Notes under the pieces: generated by a model
The model's input: the letters and a program-made list of their open reading frames with translations, nothing else
Database searches by the model: none
Told to the model about the DNA's origin: nothing
Source of the DNA: Bordetella parapertussis
GTDB taxonomy: Bacteria > Pseudomonadota > Gammaproteobacteria > Burkholderiales > SG8-41
Assembly: GCA_945906935.1 (NCBI GenBank)
Contig: CAMDSO010000007.1
Location: 1-64,000 of the forward strand
Length of the DNA: 64,000 nucleotides
Direction: 5' to 3'
Translations under genes and position numbers: made by a program
In this document: piece by piece, positions 52,446-61,054 of the stretch
Layout of the letters: each line of letters starts with the position of its first letter
Position numbering within the stretch: position 1 is the stretch's first letter

Positions 52446-53732
52446 GTGATAAAAATCCCTATGCTGCAGCGTCTCCAGCGTGCTGCGACAAGCCCGTGGA
52501 CGATTTTCGCTTGTATTGCGCTGGGATTTGGCCTTGGAACAATTGATCCGGGCCTTGCAAAAAATCTGGACATGGTAGGAATTATCTACGTCGATCTTCT
52601 TAAGATGATTATTCTGCCCTTCATGTTTTCAGCAGTGATTTTCAGTCTGCAAAAATTATTTCGCGACGGCGAGGTTGGAAAGATATTGGGGCGCACGGCG
52701 GTGGTCATTTTGACGATGTCTATGGTGGCGGCACTGGTTGCCGGGATCGGCCACCAGATCATGCGCCCTGGTGTGGATATGTTGCCTGAGGCGAGGGCTG
52801 CGCTTGGTAATATCGTCGGCGCCTCAGTCGAAAACAGTCATCTCGAAATGAGCCTGCACGGAGAGGTTGAAAAACCGAAACCATCAGCTATCCATGCGGT
52901 AGTGGCGTCGCTGGTGCCGTCCAATATATTTGCCGCACTGGCGAGTGGTGAAACGCTAAAGGCATTGGTATTCGCACTTTTGTTCGGCGTTGCAGTCGGT
53001 CAGGTGCCCGGGAAGATATCCGATGGACTTGCGCAGACACTTGAGACCATCTATTGCGCCTGCCAGTTACTAACCCGTTGGATCAGTTTGCCGGTGCCTG
53101 TGGTGCTTGTGTGTATGATTGCTGCGCAAGTGGCGGATAGCGGTGTTGGACCTATAAAGACCATGCTTGGCTTTGTCGGCGCCTATCTCGTCGTGTGCGC
53201 AGTATTGCTGGGACTGGCGGTGCTGGTGCTTGCCCGGAGGGCCAATACTTCTTTTGCTATTGCGCTTGACACTATGCGTGAACCATTCGCACTTGGCGTT
53301 GGGACCAACAACAGCGCATCTTGTATGCCGGTGATGATCGATGGTCTGGCGGGCAGGCTGGCTTTTAAGCGGGCTCAAGTAGAGCTTCTCGTGCCGCTCT
53401 CGGTTCTTTTGTTCCGCGCAGGGGCTATCGCCTACTTTGTTTGCGCGACCCTGTTTACAGCCGCTATTTACGAGCGTGCGCTGAGCGGATCAGACCTGAT
53501 TGTGGTCATGTTGTTTTCCGTGCTGTCGGGTTTTGCATCCACCGGGATGGCGGGAATTCTTACCATCACCATGATTGGTAACGCTTGCAGCTATCTCGGT
53601 TTGCCGTTTGAGGCGGCGTTTATTTTATTCGTTGCAGTTGATCCGATATGCGCCATGGGGCGGACTGCAGTGACGGTGATTGGAAGTTGTGCGGCAGTGT
53701 CGATGGTCTGCGTTAAACCACTACGACCTTGA
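52446..53732 (+). CDS. Divergent dicarboxylate/amino acid:cation symporter (DAACS-like)
   Basis: A protein of 428 aa from GTG 52446 or 423 aa from ATG 52461, with about eight TM helices. The fold is suggested by VGIIYVDLLKMIILPFMFSAVIFSLQ, LVPSNIFAALASGETLKALVFALLFGVAVG, GTNNSASCMPVMID in the HP1 position, and STGMAGILTITMIGNACSYLGLP in the HP2 region. The TM7 NMDGT element that forms a Na+ site in GltP/DctA is replaced by LFRAGAIAYFV. TM8 keeps D-x6-RT (VDPICAMGRTAVTVIG). It is therefore a remote family member with probably altered coupling ion or substrate. Confidence 0.85.
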   Translation: MIKIPMLQRLQRAATSPWTIFACIALGFGLGTIDPGLAKNLDMVGIIYVDLLKMIILPFMFSAVIFSLQKLFRDGEVGKILGRTAVVILTMSMVAALVAGIGHQIMRPGVDMLPEARAALGNIVGASVENSHLEMSLHGEVEKPKPSAIHAVVASLVPSNIFAALASGETLKALVFALLFGVAVGQVPGKISDGLAQTLETIYCACQLLTRWISLPVPVVLVCMIAAQVADSGVGPIKTMLGFVGAYLVVCAVLLGLAVLVLARRANTSFAIALDTMREPFALGVGTNNSASCMPVMIDGLAGRLAFKRAQVELLVPLSVLLFRAGAIAYFVCATLFTAAIYERALSGSDLIVVMLFSVLSGFASTGMAGILTITMIGNACSYLGLPFEAAFILFVAVDPICAMGRTAVTVIGSCAAVSMVCVKPLRP

Positions 53733-53735
53733 GGC

Positions 53736-53807
53736 CTGAGCATGGTAGCGCGCCGGCTTGATATCTCAAGGAATGGCGGAGGATCGCCGGCAGAAATTAT
53801 GCTCAGG
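53736..53807. repeat. Inverted repeat upstream of the cyclase gene
   Basis: CCTGAGCAT (53736-53744) and ATGCTCAGG (53799-53807) are exact complements 54 bases apart, with a CCGGC/GCCGG pair inside. It may end the symporter transcript or be a regulatory structure. The remaining bases before the cyclase are AT-rich and probably contain its promoter. Confidence 0.5.
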
Positions 53808-53983
53808 GTAAGCAGAGCTCTTCAACCCCGCTTGCGATGGCACTGTATCCGGCAGAGCGCGACAACGTTCCAGCACGAATCGATGGTGGGTCGAGCGGTT
53901 ACACGGCAATGACGTGTTCAACGTATCGAGTCCATATTTTTTCGAAGCCAAATTAAGCAATTTTTTCATCGGACCCGTTAAAA

Positions 53984-56113
53984 ATGAAAAAACACCGTTT
54001 TAGTTTCAGCTTAAGGACTGGAATGAGTCTTTTGGTGTTTAGTATTATCGGCCTGTCTTATTGGGGATTTTTCGCCTATTCATATCTGGCGAGCTCTAAT
54101 GTTTATAAAGAAAATGCCCTGAAATATATTTCGAAGCATAACAATGAGATCGGTTTCAAGCTGGAGGTTTTGCTAAACCCCATCGGCAACTCTTTAAAAA
54201 TAATAAGAAAACAAATTTCTGATAGTCCTGGATATTTTACGAGCCAGAAATTCGCGGAAACATTATTGTTGCATCTGCAAAATCAAAAGGATCTCATCTC
54301 TATTTTTATAGCATCGGCAAGCGGCGATTACATGCAGGTTCAGAACACGCGCCCCGGCATGATAGTCGCGGGCCGTGTGGCACCCGTGGGTGCCGCATAC
54401 AACAAGTGGAATGTTGTGCGGTCGCACGAATCAGCTGCAGATATAGTTTCCCGGTATTCTTTCTACGGACCCGCGAATCAGCTCATTGATTCTTTTGATC
54501 TGAAAAATAAATATGACCCGAGGCAGCGCCCGTTCTATAAAAACATCGAAAGAAGTATGGAGACAGATCCGGGCGGTGATTTTACCCAGATAGATCCACC
54601 GTATATCGCGAACAGTACAAAACAATATACGTTGACACTGACGACACCCGTGGTCTTAAAAAATAAACTGCTGGGCATGATCGGTGAATCTTTCGAAATT
54701 CGTACGATATCAAATTTTTTTCAATCCAATAAAATTAGTAAAAACAGTCAGACGTTTGTTGTTGATGTCTCTGGAAAGATAATCATTGGTACGGATTTCG
54801 AGAAGATTTTTTATGAGAAGGACGGTGCTGTGGCTTCGCGCAGCCTCCCCGATTACGCCGATCCGGCTGTGAATATCGCTGCCTCAGAGCGGAGTCGCGC
54901 TGCCAATAAGCCGTTTGAATTCGTGTCAGGTGAGAATTCCAAGAAATATCTGGCCCAGTTTTCCCCCTTTCCAAATAAATTCAACCAGCAATGGGAAATT
55001 CTTTCCGTCGCGCCGTTGGAAGATTTTTTGGAAGAGATGGAGGCTGCCAATCACAGGTTACTGGTGTTCGGTGCCGGACTGGCAATAATCCTGCTAATCA
55101 TTTTTTATTACGTGGTCAAGGTTTTGATTTCGAAACCTGTCGAGGGCTTGGTCTTCGAATTGCGGCAATTACTTGAATTTAATAATTCAAGCGGAGCTCA
55201 CCGTTTGCAAACCCGAATAGAGGAGCTTGGCATTCTTGCAGACGCAATCAACAGGCTGAAGGTAACGCTTAACGCGTTTGTTGCCTATGTGCCGCGTGAT
55301 CTTGTCGGAGGGCTGTTGAAATCAGGTCGTCCTATCGAGATTGGCGGTGAGAGTCGTTATATGACGATCCTGTTTTCTGATCTTCAAGACTTTTCAAGTT
55401 TGTCGGAAGTGACGCCGGCACGTGAACTTCTGCGCCGGGTTTCTGCATATCTTGAGTTGATGACTTTTTCCGTCAAAGAAGAGCGCGGCACTGTTGACAA
55501 GTTTATCGGCGACTCGGTTATGGCTTTCTGGGGCGCTCCCGAGCTCAACCAAAACCATGCTTATCATGCCTGTGTCGCGGCCATCCGCGGGATGCGGCGT
55601 ATGGTGAAACTCAATGCTGACCTCGCGGCCGCCAAAGCGCCGCCCCTTGTGGTGCGTATCGGCATTCATTCAGATGCTGTTCTTGTCGGCAATATTGGTT
55701 CCATGGAACGTCTCAGTTATACGGTGATGGGTGACGGCGTTAACGTTGCTTCACGTCTCGAAGGGGTGAATAAAGAGTTCTCAACGAATATTTGTATAAG
55801 TCACGCCGTATTTATGGAGGCGGGCGAACGGCTGTGTGTTCGACCAATCGACCTCATCAAAGTAAAGGGGCGCGCCGCGGATATTGCGATTTATGAGTTG
55901 TTGGGTATTCGTGACGGGGATGCAGAGACGCGACCGACTGCAAGGGATCTCGAACTTGGCGGTGACACTGCCAATGCATTTGCTAGTTATCGCGTCGGCG
56001 CGTATGCGGAGGCTGCAGCGCTCTACGACTCAATCAGCCAGAGGTTTAGCGATCCGCTGTCTCGAATCATGGCGGAGAAGTGCCTCTCGCTCGGGCGTCG
56101 TGACGTTTCCTGA
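53984..56113 (+). CDS. Membrane Cache-domain class III adenylate cyclase
   Basis: A 709-aa sensor cyclase. TM1 is about 12-35. A dCache domain spans about 40-345 (DYMQVQNTRPG, YDPRQRPFYKNIERS, TLTLTTPVVLKNKLLGMIGESFEI), with TM2 about 355-378 and a linker to about 450. The class III catalytic domain has TILFSDLQDFSSLSE (first metal Asp), VDKFIGDSVMAFWGAPE (adenine-specifying Lys and second metal Asp), and YTVMGDGVNVASRLEG (Thr, Asn and Arg). Lys/Thr specificity favours cAMP over cGMP. A short TPR-like tail follows. The 5' half is strikingly AT-rich for this window, a sign of transfer. It probably senses a ligand handled by the neighbouring binding protein and symporter (inference). Confidence 0.92.
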   Translation: MKKHRFSFSLRTGMSLLVFSIIGLSYWGFFAYSYLASSNVYKENALKYISKHNNEIGFKLEVLLNPIGNSLKIIRKQISDSPGYFTSQKFAETLLLHLQNQKDLISIFIASASGDYMQVQNTRPGMIVAGRVAPVGAAYNKWNVVRSHESAADIVSRYSFYGPANQLIDSFDLKNKYDPRQRPFYKNIERSMETDPGGDFTQIDPPYIANSTKQYTLTLTTPVVLKNKLLGMIGESFEIRTISNFFQSNKISKNSQTFVVDVSGKIIIGTDFEKIFYEKDGAVASRSLPDYADPAVNIAASERSRAANKPFEFVSGENSKKYLAQFSPFPNKFNQQWEILSVAPLEDFLEEMEAANHRLLVFGAGLAIILLIIFYYVVKVLISKPVEGLVFELRQLLEFNNSSGAHRLQTRIEELGILADAINRLKVTLNAFVAYVPRDLVGGLLKSGRPIEIGGESRYMTILFSDLQDFSSLSEVTPARELLRRVSAYLELMTFSVKEERGTVDKFIGDSVMAFWGAPELNQNHAYHACVAAIRGMRRMVKLNADLAAAKAPPLVVRIGIHSDAVLVGNIGSMERLSYTVMGDGVNVASRLEGVNKEFSTNICISHAVFMEAGERLCVRPIDLIKVKGRAADIAIYELLGIRDGDAETRPTARDLELGGDTANAFASYRVGAYAEAAALYDSISQRFSDPLSRIMAEKCLSLGRRDVS

Positions 56114-56408
56114 GCGGTGCCAACATCATCGCCAACCAAACGCTTGCTGTGGCAGTAGCCACTGCGATTGCAGCATCCGGGCCGGCTACTTATACCGCCG
56201 GCGTCACTGCCAGATGGTTGCAAAAAAATAGCAAGAATGGTGGCAAGGGGGCTGGGATCTATCGAAAGCTTCGGAACCACAAATTCTCCGAGCGCTGAAG
56301 ACTTGGCTCAGCATCGTTCCGGGGATCATAGCTAGTCCCATTCTGGCAGAGGCCGCGATCAATATTGCTCTGATCAGCATGACAACTCCGGTGCTGCGAG
56401 AGCTGTCA
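56114..56408. other. Gene-poor stretch after the cyclase
   Basis: About 295 bases without a supportable gene. A plus-frame segment reads WLSIVPGIIASPILAEAAINIALISM, hydrophobic and without a start, possibly a relic. It is adjacent to the dead transposase and may be debris of the same insertion. Confidence 0.35.
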
Positions 56409-56858
56409 TTACGGCCTACGCATGGGAGGTATATTCAGGGGATTAATCAAGCGGAGAGCTTTCACTGTGGCCAAGTTGCTGGCGGCTGACTTGGTTGGAT
56501 AACCGGAGGTCATCCTGTGTGAATTGTTTTTCCTGACTAATACCAAGGTCGACAGCCCCGTCTTGGCTTGGCTGATCAGGTAGATCGCCAGAAACCAAAT
56601 CCTCAATCGCAATTTGGTGCCCTGAAACACCGTTCCCGCAATCAGTGAAGCTTGAGGTCGACAACGCTTGCACTGAAAGACCTTGCGGGCACCCTCGCGC
56701 ACAACGTAATGGGATGCGCGAGCGCAACGCCGGCGGCGAAAATCGTTCGGCTAGCGAACCGCTTCCAGCGCCTGCTGGCATTACGCTTCGGCACCGTAAC
56801 CCTTCAGAAATTCCGGCATCGACAGTGCATGTTGAAATTGAATTCGATTCGTTGCCAT
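56409..56858 (-). pseudogene. Decayed IS1595-family transposase
   Basis: On the minus strand from ATG 56858 the frame reads MATNRIQFQHALSMPEFLKGYGAEA, then TAA, CQQALEAVR, then TAG. This is the typical N-terminus of IS1595 transposases with Gln and Trp codons turned into stops. After a frameshift the reading continues HYVVREGARKVFQCKRC (zinc ribbon), AGTVFQGTKLRLRIWFLAIYLISQAKTGLSTLVL, the following conserved block. The match stops soon after; the catalytic core is missing. Terminal inverted repeats were not identified. Confidence 0.8.
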
Positions 56859-56960
56859 AGTGCCCCCTTGCAGTTGGCCTCCGGGGGTCACTTTACGGTC
56901 GGACAAGTTCACCAGATGGGCCTGACTGACGTTCATTGCTAATCAAGTAAAGTCTTAACC

Positions 56961-57302
56961 TCAGCCCGGCGGCCAAGTGAACGCGCGCCCGGCGAGAATA
57001 TGCAAATGCAGGTGAAACACCGACTGCCCGGCGTCGGCGCCATTATTGATGGCGAGCCTAAATGCGTTGTCGATTTTTAAATCCCGCGTGATCTTCCCCA
57101 CTGCCAGCATCAAGTGGCCCAGCAGCGCCTGATCCCCGATCTCTGCGGCAGACAGGCGGTCGATCGGTTTTTTGGGTATCAGCAACAAGTGCACCGGCGC
57201 CTGCGGATTAATGTCGCGGATCGCGAAACAGTGATCGTCTTCGTAGACGATGTCGGCTGGAATCTGCCGATTGATGATCTTGGTAAACAAGGTGTCGCTC
57301 AT
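56961..57302 (-). CDS. HinT-type histidine triad protein
   Basis: A 113-aa HIT protein from MSDTLFTKIINRQIPADIVYEDD, with AGAGGAAA before the ATG. The track start at 57452 would translate the upstream 9-bp repeat. The histidine triad is in SVFHLHLHILAGR, with LLLIPKKPIDRL upstream. HinT proteins hydrolyse AMP-lysine and other nucleoside phosphoramidates. The gene lies on the other side of the dead transposase from the AT-rich segment. Confidence 0.95.
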   Translation of the reverse strand: MSDTLFTKIINRQIPADIVYEDDHCFAIRDINPQAPVHLLLIPKKPIDRLSAAEIGDQALLGHLMLAVGKITRDLKIDNAFRLAINNGADAGQSVFHLHLHILAGRAFTWPPG

Positions 57303-57352
57303 GGTTTCCTCTCTGCAATAAAGTGGCTGCGCATTTAGCGCGGCAAGCATGG

Positions 57353-57415
57353 TTAGGACGCTTGGGACGCTTGGGACGCTTGGGACGTTTAGGACGTTTA
57401 GGACGCTTAGGACGC
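57353..57415. repeat. 9-bp tandem repeat TTRGGACGY
   Basis: Seven tandem copies of TTAGGACGC/TTGGGACGC fill the space between the hinT leader and the lipoprotein gene and end exactly at the latter's TAA stop. They lie just upstream of hinT on the minus strand. Confidence 0.88.
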
Positions 57416-58027
57416 TTAGCGTATCGGCGGAACGGCGGCGGTCGCCGTCCACGCCACCAGCGCCTCCATCAGCGCATCGGATGCCGCAACCAAAGCGTGT
57501 ATGCCGCCGATCGCATCGGCACTCGCGGCGTTGCGCTCGATGGTGAAGGTGCGCTGCGCAATCAGGGCGTGTCTGACCTTGTTCACCAGCGTCGCCCGCA
57601 CTACCAGCACGCCGCGACTACGCTCGGTGGTATCGAAGACATGACTGAATTCGTCCAATTCCAGCTGCAACAGGTAATCCGCCCGCACACCGCCGCCTGC
57701 AATCACACCGCCCTCGCTGGCCGCGGCCAGGCGCGCGCGCAGACGCTGCGTGAGCAAGGCCGCCGGCGTGCCCGCCCAGCGACTGTTGGCGTAAGCGCGC
57801 TGACGCGCCGGTTCCTGATAGGCCAGCCGGTAACCCAAGGCCATGGTGTCCAGCCAGGCCGGCGCGGTAAAGCCTTGCAACATGACGCTGGCGCGGATGA
57901 TTTTCGCCTCCGTCGTCTGCGTCACTGGCGGCCCGAAATCAAAGACCATCGGCGTTTCACGGTTCGACGGTCCGACGGCACACGCGCTGAGCAACAACCC
58001 CAGCCAAACGACTGATAACTTTTTCAT
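57416..58027 (-). CDS. ABC-type transport auxiliary lipoprotein (MCE system)
   Basis: A 203-aa lipoprotein with lipobox LSAC (SVVWLGLLLSACAVGPSN). The family pattern includes VFDFGPPV, IRASVMLQGFTAPAWLDTMALGYRLAYQEPARQRAYANSRWAGTPAALLTQRLRARL and LQLELDEFSHVFD. It resembles PqiC and other auxiliary lipoproteins that act at the outer membrane with MCE proteins. It overlaps the MCE gene by 4 bp and is the last gene of the E-F-D-lipoprotein operon. Confidence 0.88.
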   Translation of the reverse strand: MKKLSVVWLGLLLSACAVGPSNRETPMVFDFGPPVTQTTEAKIIRASVMLQGFTAPAWLDTMALGYRLAYQEPARQRAYANSRWAGTPAALLTQRLRARLAAASEGGVIAGGGVRADYLLQLELDEFSHVFDTTERSRGVLVVRATLVNKVRHALIAQRTFTIERNAASADAIGGIHALVAASDALMEALVAWTATAAVPPIR

Positions 58028-58944
58028 CTTCCCCCCCTGCTTTCAAATCCCGCTTCGCCGGGTCCGGGCGGTGCCGGATTACGGCCGAAGATCAGACCGT
58101 GCGGCTGTTCGTTGTGATCGTTGAGTGTGCGCTCCATACCACGCACGGCCTGCTGCAAATCATCAGCCAATTGATTCAGACGCGGCAGCGTTTCGGTCAT
58201 CACCGCATCACTCAAAGCGACACCGCTCTGCGTCAGCTCTCCCGCACCTTTGGCCGCGCGCTCGAACGCATCGACACGCTGATTTAAATTAACCAGCAGG
58301 GCGTCGACCCGCTTGAGCACTATGCCCGCCTCACCGAACAGCACCGGCACGCTGCGCCGAGTCGGCTCCAGCCCCGCCGCCACGCTCGCCACCTGCGCCG
58401 CCGCCTGGTCGATGCGGCGCAAGGCGCCGACCAGCTGTTGCTGGTTGGCGTCGCTCAGCAGCGCGTTGATACGCGTCGCCGTTTGGCTGAAATTGGCAAG
58501 CATCTGCTGGCCGGCATCGGTCGCGCTATCGATGAACGAAGGACGCACCTCGATACGCGCGAGTGCACCCTCCGCCGCCACCAGCGCGGCCGGCTTGTTG
58601 CCGGCGTCATCCAGGATTACATAGGCCAGGCCGGTGACGCCCTGCGCGCCGAGCTGGGCGTAGCTGCCCTGCGTAAGCGGCGTGTCACTGCGCACCGTAA
58701 TTTCAACCAGCACGCTCAGCGGATTGGCCGGATCGAAATTAATGGCGACCACCTTGCCCACCGTCACGCCGCGAAAACGTACCGCCGCCTGCGCGTTCAA
58801 ACCGGACACCGGATAGCGCGACACCAGCATGAGATTTTTCGTTTGCACCGTATCGCCGCCAAACCAGGCGTAAACCGCGATCACTCCCAGCCCCAAGAGC
58901 AGCGTAAACAAACTCGCCGCCAATGCATGTGCCCTGTTCTCCAT
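58024..58944 (-). CDS. MlaD-like MCE-domain protein
   Basis: A 306-aa protein with one N-terminal TM (AASLFTLLLGLGVIAVYAWFGG). One MCE domain spans about 35-115 (RYPVSGLNAQAAVRFRGVTVGKVVAINFD, ALGAQGVTGLAYVILDD). A long helical region follows that may form a tunnel or needle. MCE proteins bind and carry phospholipids across the periplasm. It is longer than E. coli MlaD (183 aa), resembling YrbD-like proteins of four-gene Burkholderiales operons. Confidence 0.92.
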   Translation of the reverse strand: MENRAHALAASLFTLLLGLGVIAVYAWFGGDTVQTKNLMLVSRYPVSGLNAQAAVRFRGVTVGKVVAINFDPANPLSVLVEITVRSDTPLTQGSYAQLGAQGVTGLAYVILDDAGNKPAALVAAEGALARIEVRPSFIDSATDAGQQMLANFSQTATRINALLSDANQQQLVGALRRIDQAAAQVASVAAGLEPTRRSVPVLFGEAGIVLKRVDALLVNLNQRVDAFERAAKGAGELTQSGVALSDAVMTETLPRLNQLADDLQQAVRGMERTLNDHNEQPHGLIFGRNPAPPGPGEAGFESRGGR

Positions 58945-58983
58945 CGTCTCTGCTCTCCTTGCGCCTGGTCTGCTGCGGCCTGC

Positions 58984-59781
58984 TCAGGTCATTGCGATGA
59001 TGGCATTGACCGCCTGCACCGCCTCGAGCGCGCGCCGGCCGCGCCCGCCCATGAAAAAATTACTTATGAACGGATGCGGATTGGCGACCACCTCGTCGAG
59101 GCTACCGATAATTTCCACGCGCTGATCACACAATACCGCAACCCGGTCCGACAACGACACCAGCGTGTCCAGATCGTGCGTCACCATGACGACGGTGAGT
59201 TTCAATTCGTCGTGCAACTCGTCGATCAGCTTGACGAAGCTTTCGCTGCGATCGGGGTCGAGGCCGGCCGTCGGCTCATCGAGAAAAATCAGCTCCGGTT
59301 CGAGCGCCAGTGCGCGCGCGAGGGCGATGCGTTTGATCATGCCGCCGGAGAGATCCGACGGCATCTTGTTGGCGTGACGCGGTTCTATCCCCACCATATT
59401 GAGCTTGAGCATGACCAGATCGTGGATCAGGCCTTCATCGACCGTGCGCAGTTCGCGCAAGGGCAGCGCCAGATTGTCGTAGACGCTGAGTGCGCTGAAC
59501 AACGCACCTGCCTGAAACAACACGCCCCAGCGGTTGCGCAAGCGGCGCAGCGCCGGCGCATCGCTGCCGTGCAGGGCGGTGCCAAACACGCGCACCTCGC
59601 CGCGCGACGGCGTTTCGAGCCCCAGCATCTGGCGCAGCATCGTCGTCTTGCCGCTGCCTGAACCGCCGACCAGCGAGAGAATTTCACCGCGCCGCACATC
59701 GAGGTCGATGTTCCGGTGTACGACGTAATCGCCGAACTGCGTATAGAGCCCGCGGATTTCGATGATGTGATCGTGCGTCAT
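58984..59781 (-). CDS. MlaF-like ABC transporter ATPase
   Basis: A 265-aa ATPase from MTHDHIIEIRGLYTQFGDYVVH; the track's extra 14 residues overlap the permease gene. Walker A is GGSGSGKTT, the signature LSGGM, Walker B LIFLDEPTAGLDP, and the H-loop VMVTHD. The short C-terminus and the FGDYVVHRNIDLDVRRGEIL start resemble MlaF. It powers retrograde or anterograde phospholipid movement with the MlaE-like permease encoded 7 bp upstream. Confidence 0.93.
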   Translation of the reverse strand: MTHDHIIEIRGLYTQFGDYVVHRNIDLDVRRGEILSLVGGSGSGKTTMLRQMLGLETPSRGEVRVFGTALHGSDAPALRRLRNRWGVLFQAGALFSALSVYDNLALPLRELRTVDEGLIHDLVMLKLNMVGIEPRHANKMPSDLSGGMIKRIALARALALEPELIFLDEPTAGLDPDRSESFVKLIDELHDELKLTVVMVTHDLDTLVSLSDRVAVLCDQRVEIIGSLDEVVANPHPFISNFFMGGRGRRALEAVQAVNAIIAMT

Positions 59782-59788
59782 GGCAGAC

Positions 59789-60928
59789 TCATGGCAGGCC
59801 GACATCCTTGAACAGGATGGCAAACACCGCGTCGACCAAAATCACCATGGTAATCGAGGTGACCACCGAATTGGTGGTACCGATGCCGAGGCTCTCGGTG
59901 TTCGGTTCGATGCGCAGACCGAAGTGACACGCCACCAGCGCGATCATCACACCAAACACCACGCCCTTGCCCAGCCCCAACCACAAATTCGCAATCGGCA
60001 CGGCATCCGGCAGGCTCAGCAGAAAATGCTGGTAGCCAATGCCCAGCTCGAGCTGCGCCGCCACCATGCCGCCGAGCAGCGCCACCGTATTGGTCCATAA
60101 CACCACCAGCGGCATCGAGATCGCCAGCGCCAACATTTTCGGCAGGATCAAACGCAGGGACTGCGAAATACCCATGACCGCCATCGCATCGAGTTCCTGC
60201 GTCACGCGCATGACCCCCAACGACGCGGTGATGGCCGACCCCGAGCGCCCGGCGACCAGGATCGCCGCCAGCACCGGGCCCAGCTCGCGCACCACACTGA
60301 CACCCAGAATGTTGATGATAAAAGCATCGGCCCCGAATAATTTGAGTTGCTGCGCCGAGAGGTAACTCAGCACCACGCCGATCAGAAAGCCAACCAGTGC
60401 GGTAATCCCCAGCGCCTGCGCACCGGTGCGATAAATATTCGCCGAGAGTTCGCGCCACGGGATGCGCCGCGGATGCCGCACCAGCATCAGTATTTCGATC
60501 ACCGCTTGCCCGAGCACGCACAGCATATGCGTCAGGTGGTCGAAAACACTCAGCATCTTGCGGCCGATAAACAGGGGCAGAAATAAGGGATCAAATCCCG
60601 CTGCAGGCGGCAAGGCGGGCGGCGCCGGCTGCAAGCGCGCAAACAGGCGCTCCTGCTCGGGCTTTAACTCAAGACGGCGGGCGCGCCGGCGTCCCCAGGC
60701 GCGCCACAACAACAGTGCACCCGCGTGATCGATCACCGCGACGCCACGTAAATCCCAAAGGCAGTCCGGGTCACGTGCCACACGCGCGAGATCACGCTCA
60801 AATGCCGCCATTGCGCCCTCGAGGGAACGCAAATTCCACGCCCCCGCCAGCAGGCAGCGCTGCCCGTCGCCATCGACCGTACTGGTAAGGCTAGGGGGAG
60901 TGGATGCGGGTGACAGAGGGGCGGACAT
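59789..60928 (-). CDS. MlaE-like permease with N-terminal STAS domain
   Basis: A 379-aa protein. Residues about 15-100 form a STAS-like domain (RCLLAGAWNLRSLEGAM, LWDLRGVAVIDHAGALLLWR). The MlaE permease follows, with IYRTGAQALGITALVGFLIGVVLSY, VVRELGPVLAAILVAGRSGSAITASLGVMRVTQELDAMAVMGI and a C-terminal NSVVTSITMVILVDAVFAILF. In E. coli the STAS function is a separate protein, MlaB; fusion makes a separate gene unnecessary. It starts the operon. Confidence 0.93.
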   Translation of the reverse strand: MSAPLSPASTPPSLTSTVDGDGQRCLLAGAWNLRSLEGAMAAFERDLARVARDPDCLWDLRGVAVIDHAGALLLWRAWGRRRARRLELKPEQERLFARLQPAPPALPPAAGFDPLFLPLFIGRKMLSVFDHLTHMLCVLGQAVIEILMLVRHPRRIPWRELSANIYRTGAQALGITALVGFLIGVVLSYLSAQQLKLFGADAFIINILGVSVVRELGPVLAAILVAGRSGSAITASLGVMRVTQELDAMAVMGISQSLRLILPKMLALAISMPLVVLWTNTVALLGGMVAAQLELGIGYQHFLLSLPDAVPIANLWLGLGKGVVFGVMIALVACHFGLRIEPNTESLGIGTTNSVVTSITMVILVDAVFAILFKDVGLP

Positions 60929-61054
60929 GAGTAGTGGTGGCGGGTGGCGATCTACCCCTGAGTAGACCGCCTAGATCACTGATTGAGAAACACTTTTATC
61001 CTATCTTTGGGCGCACTACAAGTCAAACCGAGGGACTCACAGGCGGCCAAATGC

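Noticed and set aside
57353-57415. 9-bp repeats considered as iterons of a replication origin
   Set aside because: No replication initiator gene, no DnaA boxes nearby, and the repeats abut an ordinary chromosomal operon.
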